Below are positions 55,860 through 64,000 of a stretch of 64,000 nucleotides of DNA, one piece after another (position 1 is the first letter of the stretch; the number at the start of each line of letters is the position of its first letter). A model generated the notes under the pieces. It was not told the origin of the DNA, ran no database searches, and saw only the letters and a program-made list of their open reading frames with translations. The stretch comes from Endozoicomonas sp. Mp262 (GTDB taxonomy: Bacteria > Pseudomonadota > Gammaproteobacteria > Pseudomonadales > Endozoicomonadaceae): the NCBI RefSeq assembly GCF_025643335.1, contig NZ_CP092489.1:3048501-3112500 (forward strand). Direction: 5' to 3'. Made by a program: the position numbers and the translations under genes.

Positions 55860-57236
55860 ATGCAGCGACAAAGGATGCGGCCAGAAAATAGCAAAAAGAA
55901 CTTCTCTTTTAATCCGGTAAGAGAGCGGTCACCTGCATTATTTATCATGGCATTGTTGGCCGGATTGATTGGTGGAGCTTTTGCCGGAATGTATGCCTGG
56001 GTGGAGTCCTGGCTAACGGAGTTTCGGATAATATTAGCCAGTAGTGGTGAGACTAGCGAAGTGGTGCTGGTATTTGGCGCTGGATTGCTGGCAGGGTTTG
56101 GCTTTTGGCTGGTGTTTCGGTTTGCTCCTGTGGCTGGGGGCAGTGGCATTCCAGAGGTAGAAGGTGCCCTTGAGGATATTCGTCCGGCACCCTGGAAACG
56201 GGTTCTGCCTGTGAAGTTTATTGCGGGTATCTGTACTATGGCCAGTGGCATGATTCTCGGTCGGGAAGGACCTTCGGTTCAAATGGGGGCCTATTCCGGA
56301 AAAATGATTGCTGATTTGTTTCGGCTCAGCAATAACAGCAGTCATATACTATTAGCCACTGGCGCAGCCGCAGGACTGGCTGCCGCTTTTAATGCACCTC
56401 TGGCGGGTATTTTATTTGTTATCGAAGAGATGCGTCTGCAGTTCCGTTATGGCTTTACCTCTGTGAAAGCGGTGTTTATCGGTACCATTGCCGGAGCCTT
56501 GGTAGTACAAATGTGGATGGATCAATCACCAGCCCTGTCCATGCCCGTGTTCCATGAGCAGCCGCTTCAATCTCTTTGGTTGTACCTCGGTCTGGGAACT
56601 TTGTTTGGTTTTCTGGGAATTTTCTTTAACAAAGTATTGCTGGTGGTTTTGGATGGTTATGCCAAGCTAGTCGCTGGCAGTGTGTATCGCTTTGTGATTC
56701 TGGGCTGTTTGCTGGGTATGCTGGCGGCTGGCTTAAGTATTACAACACCAGAGCTGACCGGTGGTGGACTGGAAGTTATTAATGATGTTGTTCAAACACC
56801 GCTTTCGCTCTTCACATTATTTAGCCTGTTTATATTGCGATTTGCCTTGACCATGGTCTTCTATGGTTCAGGTGCTCCCGGAGGTATTTTTGCGCCTATG
56901 CTGGCTCTGGGAACCCTGGCTGGCTTGTTTTTTGGTTATATAGCGAACGCCCTGGTTCCTGAGTTGGTGACAAGCCCGGGTGTCTTTGCCATTGCCGGTA
57001 TGGGAGCGCTATTTGCTGCAACCGTCCGGGCACCATTAACCGGCACTGTGCTGGTACTTGAAATGACGGATAATTATTCACTGATATTACCTATGATTAT
57101 TACGTGTCTGGGAGCTACACTGGTTGCCCAGTGGTTGGGTGGTCGTCCAATCTATAGTCAACTACTTGAACGAACCCTGCGTATCAAGGCAGAAAAAGAG
57201 CGGAGCGAAGCGGTAAATCCAGTGCTTGGGATATAA
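55860..57236 (+). CDS. clcA: ClcA-family H+/Cl- antiporter (chloride channel family)
   Basis: The 458-residue membrane protein has all chloride-channel selectivity motifs: AGGSGIPEVEGAL (GSGIP), GREGPSVQMGAYSGKM with the gating glutamate, and GSGAPGGIFAPMLALG (GxFxP), plus about 10-12 hydrophobic segments. There are no CBS domains. Presence of the gating Glu points to an exchanger rather than a channel. In enteric bacteria such proteins help in acid resistance. Start ATG 55860 has GAGGG about 12 bases upstream. Confidence 0.93.
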   Translation: MQRQRMRPENSKKNFSFNPVRERSPALFIMALLAGLIGGAFAGMYAWVESWLTEFRIILASSGETSEVVLVFGAGLLAGFGFWLVFRFAPVAGGSGIPEVEGALEDIRPAPWKRVLPVKFIAGICTMASGMILGREGPSVQMGAYSGKMIADLFRLSNNSSHILLATGAAAGLAAAFNAPLAGILFVIEEMRLQFRYGFTSVKAVFIGTIAGALVVQMWMDQSPALSMPVFHEQPLQSLWLYLGLGTLFGFLGIFFNKVLLVVLDGYAKLVAGSVYRFVILGCLLGMLAAGLSITTPELTGGGLEVINDVVQTPLSLFTLFSLFILRFALTMVFYGSGAPGGIFAPMLALGTLAGLFFGYIANALVPELVTSPGVFAIAGMGALFAATVRAPLTGTVLVLEMTDNYSLILPMIITCLGATLVAQWLGGRPIYSQLLERTLRIKAEKERSEAVNPVLGI

Positions 57237-57726
57237 TCCAATCCATGAATATTACTGTATTTCGCGCCTTCAACAGCCCCTAGAGGCTGTTTGACAGTAG
57301 ACTGCCCTACTGTAGTCATAGTACAAGGTATTTTATACCAGGCAGAGGTACGGAGGTTTATATTTGGAGAATATAAAAATTTTGTATTTCCAGAGCCTCC
57401 GTCGTGATGAAAAGACACCTTTCCACTGCTCTTGTGGATAAGCCATTGGAAAAGCACTGAGTTAGTTTCTGCAAGACGGTAAAAAAAGCATTAAACAGAT
57501 TAGGTTGTTTTTTGATCGATTATTGATAGAAGACGATGCCCTATTTATAAAAAACAGTTAATTCTACGAGATTGCTAGGGTGTTTAGGCAATATGTGATA
57601 ATAATTTGAAGGGAGGGAGCCACTGAGCTCACGATCAAACGTCAACAGCCCCTAGGCATTTTACCCGGAATATTCGGGTTGACGAGTGGAGTGCTTTCAG
57701 GAATAGCGCACTGAAGGGGATATCCG
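57237..57726. other. non-coding region with degenerate MITE ends
   Basis: Two pieces of the MITE family are embedded: CAACAGCCCCTA at 57271-57282, and the inner-to-outer end GAGCCACTGAGCTCACGATC through CCCCTA at 57617-57654, which matches copy 2 almost perfectly. The DNA between them is unrelated AT-rich sequence without a convincing gene. It is probably the remains of one or two decayed insertions. Confidence 0.6.
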
Positions 57727-58296
57727 GTGGCAGCAGGGAATAAGGACAATAAGATGAGCATGCATGAAAAAATATGGAGCAAGCTTCCAGAAAAGTTTAA
57801 TTTTGTCGTATGGGATGAGGGTGGATTCAGTGGCTTTTGTCAGCGACCTGTTTTTGATCGGGAGGCCAACTGCTGGATCTCGGGAAATTCAAAACAGCCT
57901 GATTGGCAGGATATACGCTGCAGTGCGTTACCACGACCTTTTCAGAGGTTAAGCCGATTGAGTGCCAGAGTGGCCATATTGCAAAGGCCGTCATCATGGG
58001 ATGGTGAATTAAGGGCAGGCGATGCCGTAAAGGTAAGGCGGGTCGACCATATGTTTACCGTCAATGGTTTCTTTAATAATGAAAAAATATGGCTTGAAAG
58101 TTCTCAAACCAGCAAAATAACGATTACTGCACTGGATAAGATCGTTCTGGTTAATGGAATGGGAGCAAAAGGAAAGTTATTTGCCCGGGTTGAGATAGCA
58201 GATGATCACCCTGGCCTTCCTCCTGAGGTTTATAATAATGCTGTCGTAGATGCTGATAAAGCTATGGATATATTAAGAAGAATGTGTCGGAACTAG
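57727..58296 (+). CDS. protein of unknown function
   Basis: The 189-residue product starts with GTG at 57727; ATGs at 57754 and 57760 are alternatives. It has no signal peptide. The first half is Trp-rich (VVWDEGGFSGF, CWISGNSKQPDWQDI) and the second half has beta-rich sequence (DAVKVRRVDHMFTVNGFFNN) and a helical end (DADKAMDILRRMC). I recognise no family. Confidence 0.65.
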   Translation: MAAGNKDNKMSMHEKIWSKLPEKFNFVVWDEGGFSGFCQRPVFDREANCWISGNSKQPDWQDIRCSALPRPFQRLSRLSARVAILQRPSSWDGELRAGDAVKVRRVDHMFTVNGFFNNEKIWLESSQTSKITITALDKIVLVNGMGAKGKLFARVEIADDHPGLPPEVYNNAVVDADKAMDILRRMCRN

Positions 58297-58797
58297 ATAC
58301 ATTAAAAGACTCTTTTTTTACTTAAATAAAGGCATCAGGCCGAGCATTATGCTTCCAACAATGACTTTTGTATTCTATACAGACCTGTTTTGCGGCCAGA
58401 ATGCCTGTGGGAATTCTATTACTTTTCTTATCCTGTCAGATAACACCAGTCACTCATTCTAACCACAGTTTATGCAACTGTTATGGGTGATTGGCATTAA
58501 TCATTCGCAACAGTGAATAAATTTTCAGGGCTGGTGTGAATAAAATCCTTCCTATTTCCTATATTGACTAATTTCAGTGGTTTATCCAAGGGTGTCTAAA
58601 AAATAGACAGTTTTGTTTTATACGATAATTTACGTTATTTTTGTTGCAACTAACGGGTTACCCAATGCTTTATCCACAAAATCTGTGACTCGTGTATAAC
58701 CGTGTGAATATCCATTGAATAAAACCACGCCCAGTTGGGGAGCTGCTGTTTGATAGGTCAGGGCAAGGCGTGGTTTATAAAAATAGGTTTTTTCAAT
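58297..58797. other. intergenic region holding palindromic repeat copy C
   Basis: About 500 AT-rich bases between convergent genes. Apart from the 58-nt repeat at 58720-58777 I see no gene or structure I can name. Confidence 0.45.
58720..58777. repeat. 58-nt palindromic repeat, copy C
   Basis: The most symmetric copy: TAAAACCACGCCC at the left, core TTTGATAG, AGGCGTGGTTTA at the right. It lies 21 bases beyond the stop codon of the minus-strand gene at 58798, again next to a gene 3' end. Confidence 0.7.
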
Positions 58798-60042
58798 TTA
58801 ATCGCTGTTAGCCATAATCTGGAAAGTCAGTCCTGCATACTCCGTTAAGCGATCAATCAGTTTGTGGCCAAACAAGGTGGCCGGCGTCCAGAAACCACCT
58901 GGTTGATCACTCTTTGCTATGTCGTAGGCAAGACAAATGGCAGCTTGACCCAGTATTTTTGCTGTTGATCCATACCCGGGATCCCGGTCACCTGTTACGC
59001 GTGTGTAGACTGTTTTGCCACTTTCAGTTGAGCCAAGGAAATGCAGGTCATAAAAGCCTTTAGCTTGCTTCCTTGGGGATGGGCCTTCTCCGGGCTTGGG
59101 GAGTATGAACTTTTTGAGTGCCCAGCGGCTGGGTTTTATTGCTGCGCCTACCATAAGTGCTGTCAGTCCTGTCGTTAATAGTGCTGCATTTTTTTTGCCT
59201 CTGAGTCCCCTGCCTGTCAGCATGGCCTCATCGTATTTGAAATTACCGCCATAAAGGTTATTGGCCAGGGCGTTGGAGCGGTGAACGATGCGGGTATTAA
59301 TGCCAGACATGATGAATGGTGCTGACCAGGATTTAAAGTCATCATCGTAACGGGGGGATTTAATATTGAATTGCATGGCGCTATAGCGGTGTCCTTCGGG
59401 GCATAGCACAAAAGGATTGGCCAGGTCTTTTCTGAGCTGGGGGCTTTTGCTTGCTTCTTTTACGATGTTAACAATACTGGCGGCAGTCCCCCCGGAAAAC
59501 CCTCCTTTTAATTTTTTTACCCGCATCTTGATAGTGGTACAGGGTTCCTTAAAAGCATTGAGTGCATATTGCTGTAAAAAATAGACGCCCAGGTCCGAGG
59601 GCACAGAGTCAAAACCACAGCAGTGAACAATCCGGGCACCAGACTCTTTTGCTTCACCTTGATAAAACTCAATCATCTGCTTGATCCACTGTACTTCACC
59701 GGTCAGGTCGCAGTAGTCTGTACCGGTTTCAACACACGCTTTTATCAAAGGTTCTCCGTATAGGGCATAGGGGCCGACAGTGGATATGATAACACGGGTT
59801 TGGTTACAAAGTGCTTTTAGGGATGTTTCATCCTTTGCATCAGCGATCAAGATAGGCAGTTCTTTCGCGGAGTCACCTAGTTTTCGTTTGAGCTTTTCAA
59901 GCTTGTCTTGGGATCGTCCGGCAATGGCCCATTTGCAGTTATCAGAACCGTTACTAAAGTATTCGAGTAAATACCGGGTCAGAATTTTTCCAACAAAGCT
60001 GGTGGCGCCAAAGACCACGAGATCATAGTTTGAGCTGTTCAA
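58798..60042 (-). CDS. saccharopine dehydrogenase-like / trans-acting enoyl reductase family protein
   Basis: The 414-residue protein starts with a Rossmann fold (YDLVVFGATSFVGKILTRYL) typical for saccharopine-dehydrogenase-like oxidoreductases; CKWAIAGRSQDKLEKLKRKL and VISTVGPYALYGEPLIKACV, then TDYCDLTGEVQWIKQMI and VHCCGFDSVPSDLGVYFL, are strongly conserved in the subgroup including mycobacterial trans-acting enoyl reductases. A hydrophobic stretch near residues 295-315 (LLTTGLTALMVGAAI) may associate with membranes. It probably reduces a lipid intermediate; the substrate is unknown. Confidence 0.85.
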   Translation of the reverse strand: MNSSNYDLVVFGATSFVGKILTRYLLEYFSNGSDNCKWAIAGRSQDKLEKLKRKLGDSAKELPILIADAKDETSLKALCNQTRVIISTVGPYALYGEPLIKACVETGTDYCDLTGEVQWIKQMIEFYQGEAKESGARIVHCCGFDSVPSDLGVYFLQQYALNAFKEPCTTIKMRVKKLKGGFSGGTAASIVNIVKEASKSPQLRKDLANPFVLCPEGHRYSAMQFNIKSPRYDDDFKSWSAPFIMSGINTRIVHRSNALANNLYGGNFKYDEAMLTGRGLRGKKNAALLTTGLTALMVGAAIKPSRWALKKFILPKPGEGPSPRKQAKGFYDLHFLGSTESGKTVYTRVTGDRDPGYGSTAKILGQAAICLAYDIAKSDQPGGFWTPATLFGHKLIDRLTEYAGLTFQIMANSD

Positions 60043-60735
60043 AAGTTGTCCTTTGTTATAGTGCTGACAAATTCACTGACAGCTAGGCAGCTAACTTTAG
60101 CAGGCTGTGAATTGTCTAAGGTTATTGTGGGATTCAGCTGCTACGTATTGTGTAAAAAACGACATTCGTCGGCAAGTATATTGCTTGTTGAAGATGATAA
60201 ACTGTGGTGCTGTTTCTGTTCGTGACAGTCATCGACCCCAACTACCCGAAATCACCTATGGTGATTTTTGAGGGTTACTCCCTCAGGCGTTGATAATGGG
60301 GAGGTTTATAAAGTTGGCACAATGTGTGCTTTTAATAAACTGCAAATCAGGCATATGGCTTTATGGATGAAGCCCCGCAAGGAAGCAAAACTATAAGAAA
60401 CGGAGTGCCTGGTCTGGCTTTATCGATAGCATCTTGCAAGGATGCGTTGAAAAAAACAACAATAAGGACGACCTGGAAACAAGATATTATCGATAGAGAG
60501 TGCATGGATGCCTCGCTCATAACAAGGATAGGCGTTTAAGTGGCCCCTGGTTCCGTTGACCGGAAGGGGGCTTTTTTTTGTTTTTCTAAAATAGCCATAA
60601 AGTAGCTCTGGAAAATAGCATGAAAAAAGATTTTCTGTTTCTTTGTCATAGGTGTAAATGTAGAAAAGCTTAATCATCGATGGGAGATGAAAATACGCTA
60701 TAATCGGTCTTTGTAACTAGAAAATTGAAATAAAA
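60043..60735. other. 693-base gene-poor region, possible small RNA
   Basis: It contains a hairpin AAATCACC-TAT-GGTGATTT plus T's near 60249-60269, directly followed by TGAGGG ... CCCTCA. A 58-codon frame at 60363-60539 (starting MDEAPQGSKTIRNG) has no ribosome-binding site and weak coding character; it ends just before the terminator at 60541-60580. A small RNA ending there is possible. Confidence 0.35.
60541..60580 (+). terminator. strong rho-independent terminator without an upstream gene
   Basis: GGCCCC-TGG-TTCC pairs with GGAA-GGGGGC across a short loop, followed by TTTTTTTT. The nearest + strand gene upstream is at 57727, so it probably ends an unannotated transcript. Confidence 0.65.
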
Positions 60736-61025
60736 ATGCAAAAGATATTTTTATTTGTTTTAGTTTTATTTTCTTCAGCTTGCCTGGCTGGTAACTATGA
60801 TGGTTTAGAACAATTAATAGCCGATATGGATGTTGTTGGAGTCCAAAGCTTTATAGACCAGGTTGAAGATAAAGCAGACTTAAAAAAATATTTTAATAGA
60901 ATAGAGCAGCCTATTCTAGAATATTTCTTTTCATTACCCTCTATGGGGGGAAAAAACGGTGGAGATGCTTTCGATTTTGTTATTCTATGGGGCTGATCCA
61001 AATGCTTTCTTAATAAATGATGATC

Positions 61026-62767
61026 GTAAGTTCTCAATAACTGCTGGTTAACCCACACGAAAAGTCGCTGGATGCTTGTTCTATCAGGTCGGGCAACCAG
61101 GGAAAACTGCCACTGCCCATGATTCGATCTTTCAGATAATGCCAAAACGATAAACCGTACAACCGGCAAGTTTTTTTCAGGCTGGCAAACGTATCCCGGC
61201 ACTTTCTTCCCGCTTTGCTTTTTGTGCCGCCGCTGATTTTTCGTCGTTTCACGTATTCCCGTATTTGGCTTTCGCTCAGGTTGTTATGGAGCGGAAGGCT
61301 TGGAGCATCGAGTACCTGTAGCAATTCCTTCTCTATAACGACCAGCCCTGACAGTGCGTCCTGTAAATCAGGAAAGTCTACCTGGGTATTAGTCAGGGCC
61401 TTGAAATCGCGACGTATGTTTTGAGCTTTACTTTTATCGGGGCTGGCCTTGAAGACTTTTAAATCGTTGTAGATAGCCCAGAACCATGTACGACACCAGT
61501 ACTGTGCACTGGCTTGCTGCTCATTGACCGGGTGGACTTTAGCCAATCCCCGCTCCGCATGAACCCAGCATTGAGCATGGTTGAATACGTTGAACTGCTG
61601 AGCACCATCACTGAATGTGGTCAGGTGTCCCATACCATGAGCCATTAAGCTGCTGTAAATAAGCGCTTCTGCTGCTTGCTTGCGCCGGGTCTTTCCCGTT
61701 AGCCCATGGTCGTTAAGGGCTGCTTCCCAGGCTTCCCGGTTTAAAAACGTAACGCCCATGTATTGCCTGATGATGCTTAGCCACTTCTCCGGGTAATCAA
61801 ATTTTTCCAGATAGTCCAAGGCGTCCTGCGTGACGGAATAAGTCTTCCAGGGGCGATGCAAGAGGCTCAGGAAGTTTTCCCTACTCTTACTGCCTGTGCT
61901 CTCAAACCAGGCAAATAGCTCATTGTTGATAATGGTACAGTAGCCATTTTGTCCTTTATGCCTAGCTCCGGTGTCATCGGTCTGGATGTAGCGGGAGCAT
62001 TTGAACCCTGTTGCCAGCAAAGCGTCTTTTTCTTCATGAAAGTCAGTATGACCTTCAGTGAGTAGCCGATGAAGTTCTCCCGCGGACATTGAGATTCCTA
62101 TATCCCACAACCAGTCCAACAGCTGCGGCTGAGTCACCGAGCAACCGTGATGCTGGTACAACAAATAGGACTGGAGTTGTGGTCCATAGTGATGTCCATG
62201 CAGGCTTTCGGGAGGTTTTGCTGTGATGGTTTGTCCGTCGGGCGTCTGCCATTGCTCCAAATGATACTCGACCGTGAACGCCTGAATAGTCAGCTCTTGT
62301 ACAGAAAAAGAGCTAAATCCGTTTGGTGTCGAACCAGACGGGACATCAGATACTTCTACGGTGATGATTTTTTCTGTTGCTGGCTTATCAGGCTGTTGGC
62401 GATTTTTTCGTGTTCGTTCGCCAGGCTTCTCAACCTTACGTTTCCCTGAATTATCAGGCGGTTCGTTGTCATCACCGGGACCATTATCACCCTTTTTACC
62501 ATCATCTTTTGGTTTTGTATTGGGTCTGATATCAGGCTTTGGCGGCAGTTTTTTAAGACGACGAATCTGCGCTTGCAGTGCCTCAACAAGCGCTTGAAGC
62601 TTCGCTATCTGCTCTTGCTGCTGAGTAATCTGCCCTTGCTGCTGAGCAACAAGATTCAGTAATCTCGCAGGTGAGTACACTTGCTCTTGATTGATTGGGG
62701 GTTGCATGAGGGAAGGATAGATGTATATCAGAATTTTGCAGCTATCCAGCAGTTATTGAGAACTTAC
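61026..62767 (-). mobile_element. IS66-family element with tnpC only (1742 bp)
   Basis: Perfect 22-bp inverted repeats: the left end begins GTAAGTTCTCAATAACTG at 61026 and the right end is its complement, finishing at 62767. An 8-bp duplication TGATGATC flanks it (61018-61025 and 62768-62775), as expected for IS66. The accessory genes tnpA and tnpB are absent, as in the ISBst12-like subgroup. Confidence 0.93.
61034..62707 (-). CDS. tnpC: IS66-family transposase TnpC
   Basis: The 557-residue protein has the IS66 layout: N-terminal leucine/glutamine zipper (LLNLVAQQQGQITQQQEQIA), a charged linker (residues about 55-120), and the DDE catalytic domain with YIQTDDTGARHKGQNGYCTI, VHAERGLAKVHPVNEQQ, and LPLHNNLSESQIREYVKRRK. 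The C-terminal part includes GGTKSKAGRKCRDTFASLKK. The frame is intact with perfect IS ends, so it may be active. Confidence 0.93.
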   Translation of the reverse strand: MQPPINQEQVYSPARLLNLVAQQQGQITQQQEQIAKLQALVEALQAQIRRLKKLPPKPDIRPNTKPKDDGKKGDNGPGDDNEPPDNSGKRKVEKPGERTRKNRQQPDKPATEKIITVEVSDVPSGSTPNGFSSFSVQELTIQAFTVEYHLEQWQTPDGQTITAKPPESLHGHHYGPQLQSYLLYQHHGCSVTQPQLLDWLWDIGISMSAGELHRLLTEGHTDFHEEKDALLATGFKCSRYIQTDDTGARHKGQNGYCTIINNELFAWFESTGSKSRENFLSLLHRPWKTYSVTQDALDYLEKFDYPEKWLSIIRQYMGVTFLNREAWEAALNDHGLTGKTRRKQAAEALIYSSLMAHGMGHLTTFSDGAQQFNVFNHAQCWVHAERGLAKVHPVNEQQASAQYWCRTWFWAIYNDLKVFKASPDKSKAQNIRRDFKALTNTQVDFPDLQDALSGLVVIEKELLQVLDAPSLPLHNNLSESQIREYVKRRKISGGTKSKAGRKCRDTFASLKKTCRLYGLSFWHYLKDRIMGSGSFPWLPDLIEQASSDFSCGLTSSY

Positions 62768-63155
62768 TGATGATCATTATTATCATATTTTGAGCTATGC
62801 TCAGAAAGTTGATGAAATACTAATTTTATTAATTTATGGTGCGGATGATACGGTACATTTCAGTTGGGAGTATTCTGATGCTCTGGTAAATGAAAGATAT
62901 ACGCACATAGTTTTATATAATGTATTTAGAAAATTTCACTTCCGTGAAAAACTAGCCTGGTTAAAAAAATATGGAAGGCCAGTAAAAAATAAAGAGCTTA
63001 AGGTCATTAAGGAGGATTTTCCCTTGCGGGAAATAGATGAGTTGGAAAAGTTTATGCAATCTAACAGGCCTTTCTGTGAAATGGCGGAAAAGTTAAGGCT
63101 GTTTATGGGAGAATATGGTGTTCCTGTAGATTAGTTAGAATATTTTAAATAAAAA

Positions 63156-63188
63156 CTCCTTTTTCATAATAAAAAGGAGCTTTTTTGG
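63156..63188 (+). terminator. rho-independent terminator
   Basis: CTCCTTTTT (63156-63164), loop CATAAT, AAAAAGGAG (63171-63179), then CTTTTTT. It ends the ankyrin gene and precedes the convergent nuclease gene's stop. Confidence 0.85.
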
Positions 63189-63197
63189 CATTATCAA

Positions 63198-64000
63198 TTA
63201 GAGCTTTAAATCAACCCAAACCATCCTATGGTCTGAGGCGACTTCTTTCCCATAACAATTTTTTTCCATGGGATTCTTGCAGTCCTGTTTTTTGACCAGA
63301 TAGTGATAGGGTTCATCTGATGCAGGCCAGAATACGCCTGAGCCGGTTACGCTAAGGCCGGAAGAGGGTAAAACATGGTCCAGATGGAGGTTGCTGGTAT
63401 TGGTGATGCTTTCCGGATAAACAGCTTGCGGCTATCTACGCCCAGCTGAACATACTCAACGGCTCCCGAGGAGGTTGGAATATTACCTGAGCTGATTTGC
63501 TGATTAATTCGCTCATGGTTTAGCAGGTTGTTTATAGGGCCTTTATCGCCATCCCCCACATAAGCATCGGCATTCATATCCCCGGCAATTACAAAAGAGG
63601 CATTGGGCATCAAGCCGCCGTTAGTGCCTTTGTCATCATAGATATAGATGCTGTCGGCAGGGTTCCCGGATATATAGTCAACCCAGAATTTGACTTCATC
63701 CGCATTACGCAATGTATTGTGCTTGATGGGGTTATCAGAAATAGGGGGAGCAGGGTGGGATACCAGGAAGTGTACAGTCTTGTTATTGGGAAGTTTGACT
63801 GGCAGGTCAACATGGTTTTTTGATGAGAGCGGCAGGTTGTTCCACTCTTCCTCGGTATACCAGGCGTTACCGATATTTTTCAGGCAATAGTTATAGATTG
63901 GACCATTGTCTTTTTTATCCCTGGCGGCATTGCAGCTTTCTTTATCTGCTATTACCGGGTTGGTTGCGCGGATATCTTTCCATTTAAAATTCTGGAATGT
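63198..64000 (-). pseudogene. endonuclease/exonuclease/phosphatase-family protein, frameshifted, 5' end beyond window
   Basis: Reading from the window end on the minus strand, one frame encodes FKWKDIRATNPVIADKESCN, the family motif LVSHPAPP, and SFVIAGDMNADAYVGDGDKG (GDMN active site). Near 63430 the frame breaks in VQLGVDSR; one base must be restored to continue as AVYPESITNTSNLHLDHVLP and VASDHRMVWVDLKL, containing the D-H and SDH catalytic motifs, with stop at 63198. This EEP-fold protein may be secreted; its N-terminus lies beyond the window. The break is a single-base loss or sequencing error. Confidence 0.82.

Larger units (their letters stand above)
60736..63134 (+). pseudogene. secreted ankyrin-like gene, frameshifted and interrupted by IS66
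   Basis: The 5' part starts with a signal peptide (FLFVLVLFSSACLAG) and helical repeats. Within the tract GGGGGGAAAAAA (60945-60956) the frame must shift to continue as TVEMLSILLFYGADPNAFLI, an ankyrin-type LLxxGADPN unit. The gene is then cut by IS66 at 61026. Removing the IS and one TGATGATC copy rejoins it as NDDHYYHILSYAQKVDEILI, with another LLIYGADDTV repeat, ending at 63134. The restored protein would be about 215 residues. Two independent lesions make it a pseudogene unless the frameshift is a phase-variation or sequencing effect. Confidence 0.85.

Noticed and set aside
60363-60539. 58-codon frame before the orphan terminator
   Set aside because: No Shine-Dalgarno and no recognisable composition; a small RNA is equally likely, so it is not called as a gene.
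1-64000. CRISPR arrays, toxin-antitoxin, restriction or other defence systems
   Set aside because: No regularly spaced short repeats and no Cas, restriction-modification, retron or abortive-infection protein was recognised; recD2 alone is a repair gene.

Overview
The window looks like a chromosome segment of a facultatively anaerobic, marine, host-associated gammaproteobacterium. The Endozoicomonas/Oceanospirillales type is my inference: housekeeping proteins read as gammaproteobacterial (MnmC, DusA/DusC, TrmN6, RsmC, HemG, MlaA, UbiU/V/T), a Na+-pumping oxaloacetate decarboxylase suggests a saline habitat, and the ordinary genes are interspersed with AT-rich secreted proteins of no recognisable family, ankyrin proteins, effector-like disordered proteins and many insertion sequences. 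No rRNA and no CRISPR array was seen; there is one tRNA (Arg, anticodon CCT).

Layout. 1-8.8 kb: thpR, the O2-independent ubiquinone genes ubiU-ubiV and (divergent, behind thiM) ubiT, alaE, a GT87 glycosyltransferase, hemG and an overlooked 32-residue membrane protein. 9-20 kb: a split beta-propeller-like secreted gene, a TolC-type channel, an M23 peptidase, a MITE-like element, msrA, mnmC, dusC, a secreted metallophosphoesterase and an ankyrin/glycine-zipper protein. 20-29 kb: the oadGAB sodium pump, a LysE exporter, then pflB and pflA separated by a second MITE copy, with an FNR-type palindrome ahead of pflB. 29-37.5 kb: a large secreted protein of unknown function, guaC, udk, yciA, rsmC, a coiled-coil effector-like protein and trmN6. 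37.5-44.5 kb: an OmpA-type lipoprotein, a complete IS with a 9-bp target duplication, dusA, mlaA with a response regulator-PP2C phosphatase and its STAS partner, and a FlgM-like protein. 44.5-49.1 kb: tRNA-Arg followed by a decayed mobile zone: an IS3 tail that truncates recQ, and a secreted-protein gene interrupted by an IS30 element that is itself interrupted by an IS630 element. 49.2-60 kb: recD2, an NLS-like disordered protein, unknown proteins, a structured gene-free stretch before clcA, and an enoyl-reductase-like protein. 60-64 kb: an ankyrin gene broken by a frameshift and by a tnpC-only IS66 element, and the frameshifted end of an endonuclease/exonuclease/phosphatase protein that runs off the window.

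How it fits together. ubiU/V/T (oxygen-free quinone synthesis), pflB/pflA (anaerobic pyruvate cleavage), oadGAB (sodium pumping by oxaloacetate decarboxylation) and quinone-linked hemG point to real anaerobic capacity. The palindrome TTGACATGAGTCAA before pflB and a weaker half-matching site before ubiU would place them under an FNR/ANR regulator. The accessory layer is secreted or effector-like proteins, several being destroyed by transposition. Repeats tie the window together: a TA-flanked MITE family with solo ends at several gene 3' ends, and a 58-nt palindrome present three times next to gene ends.
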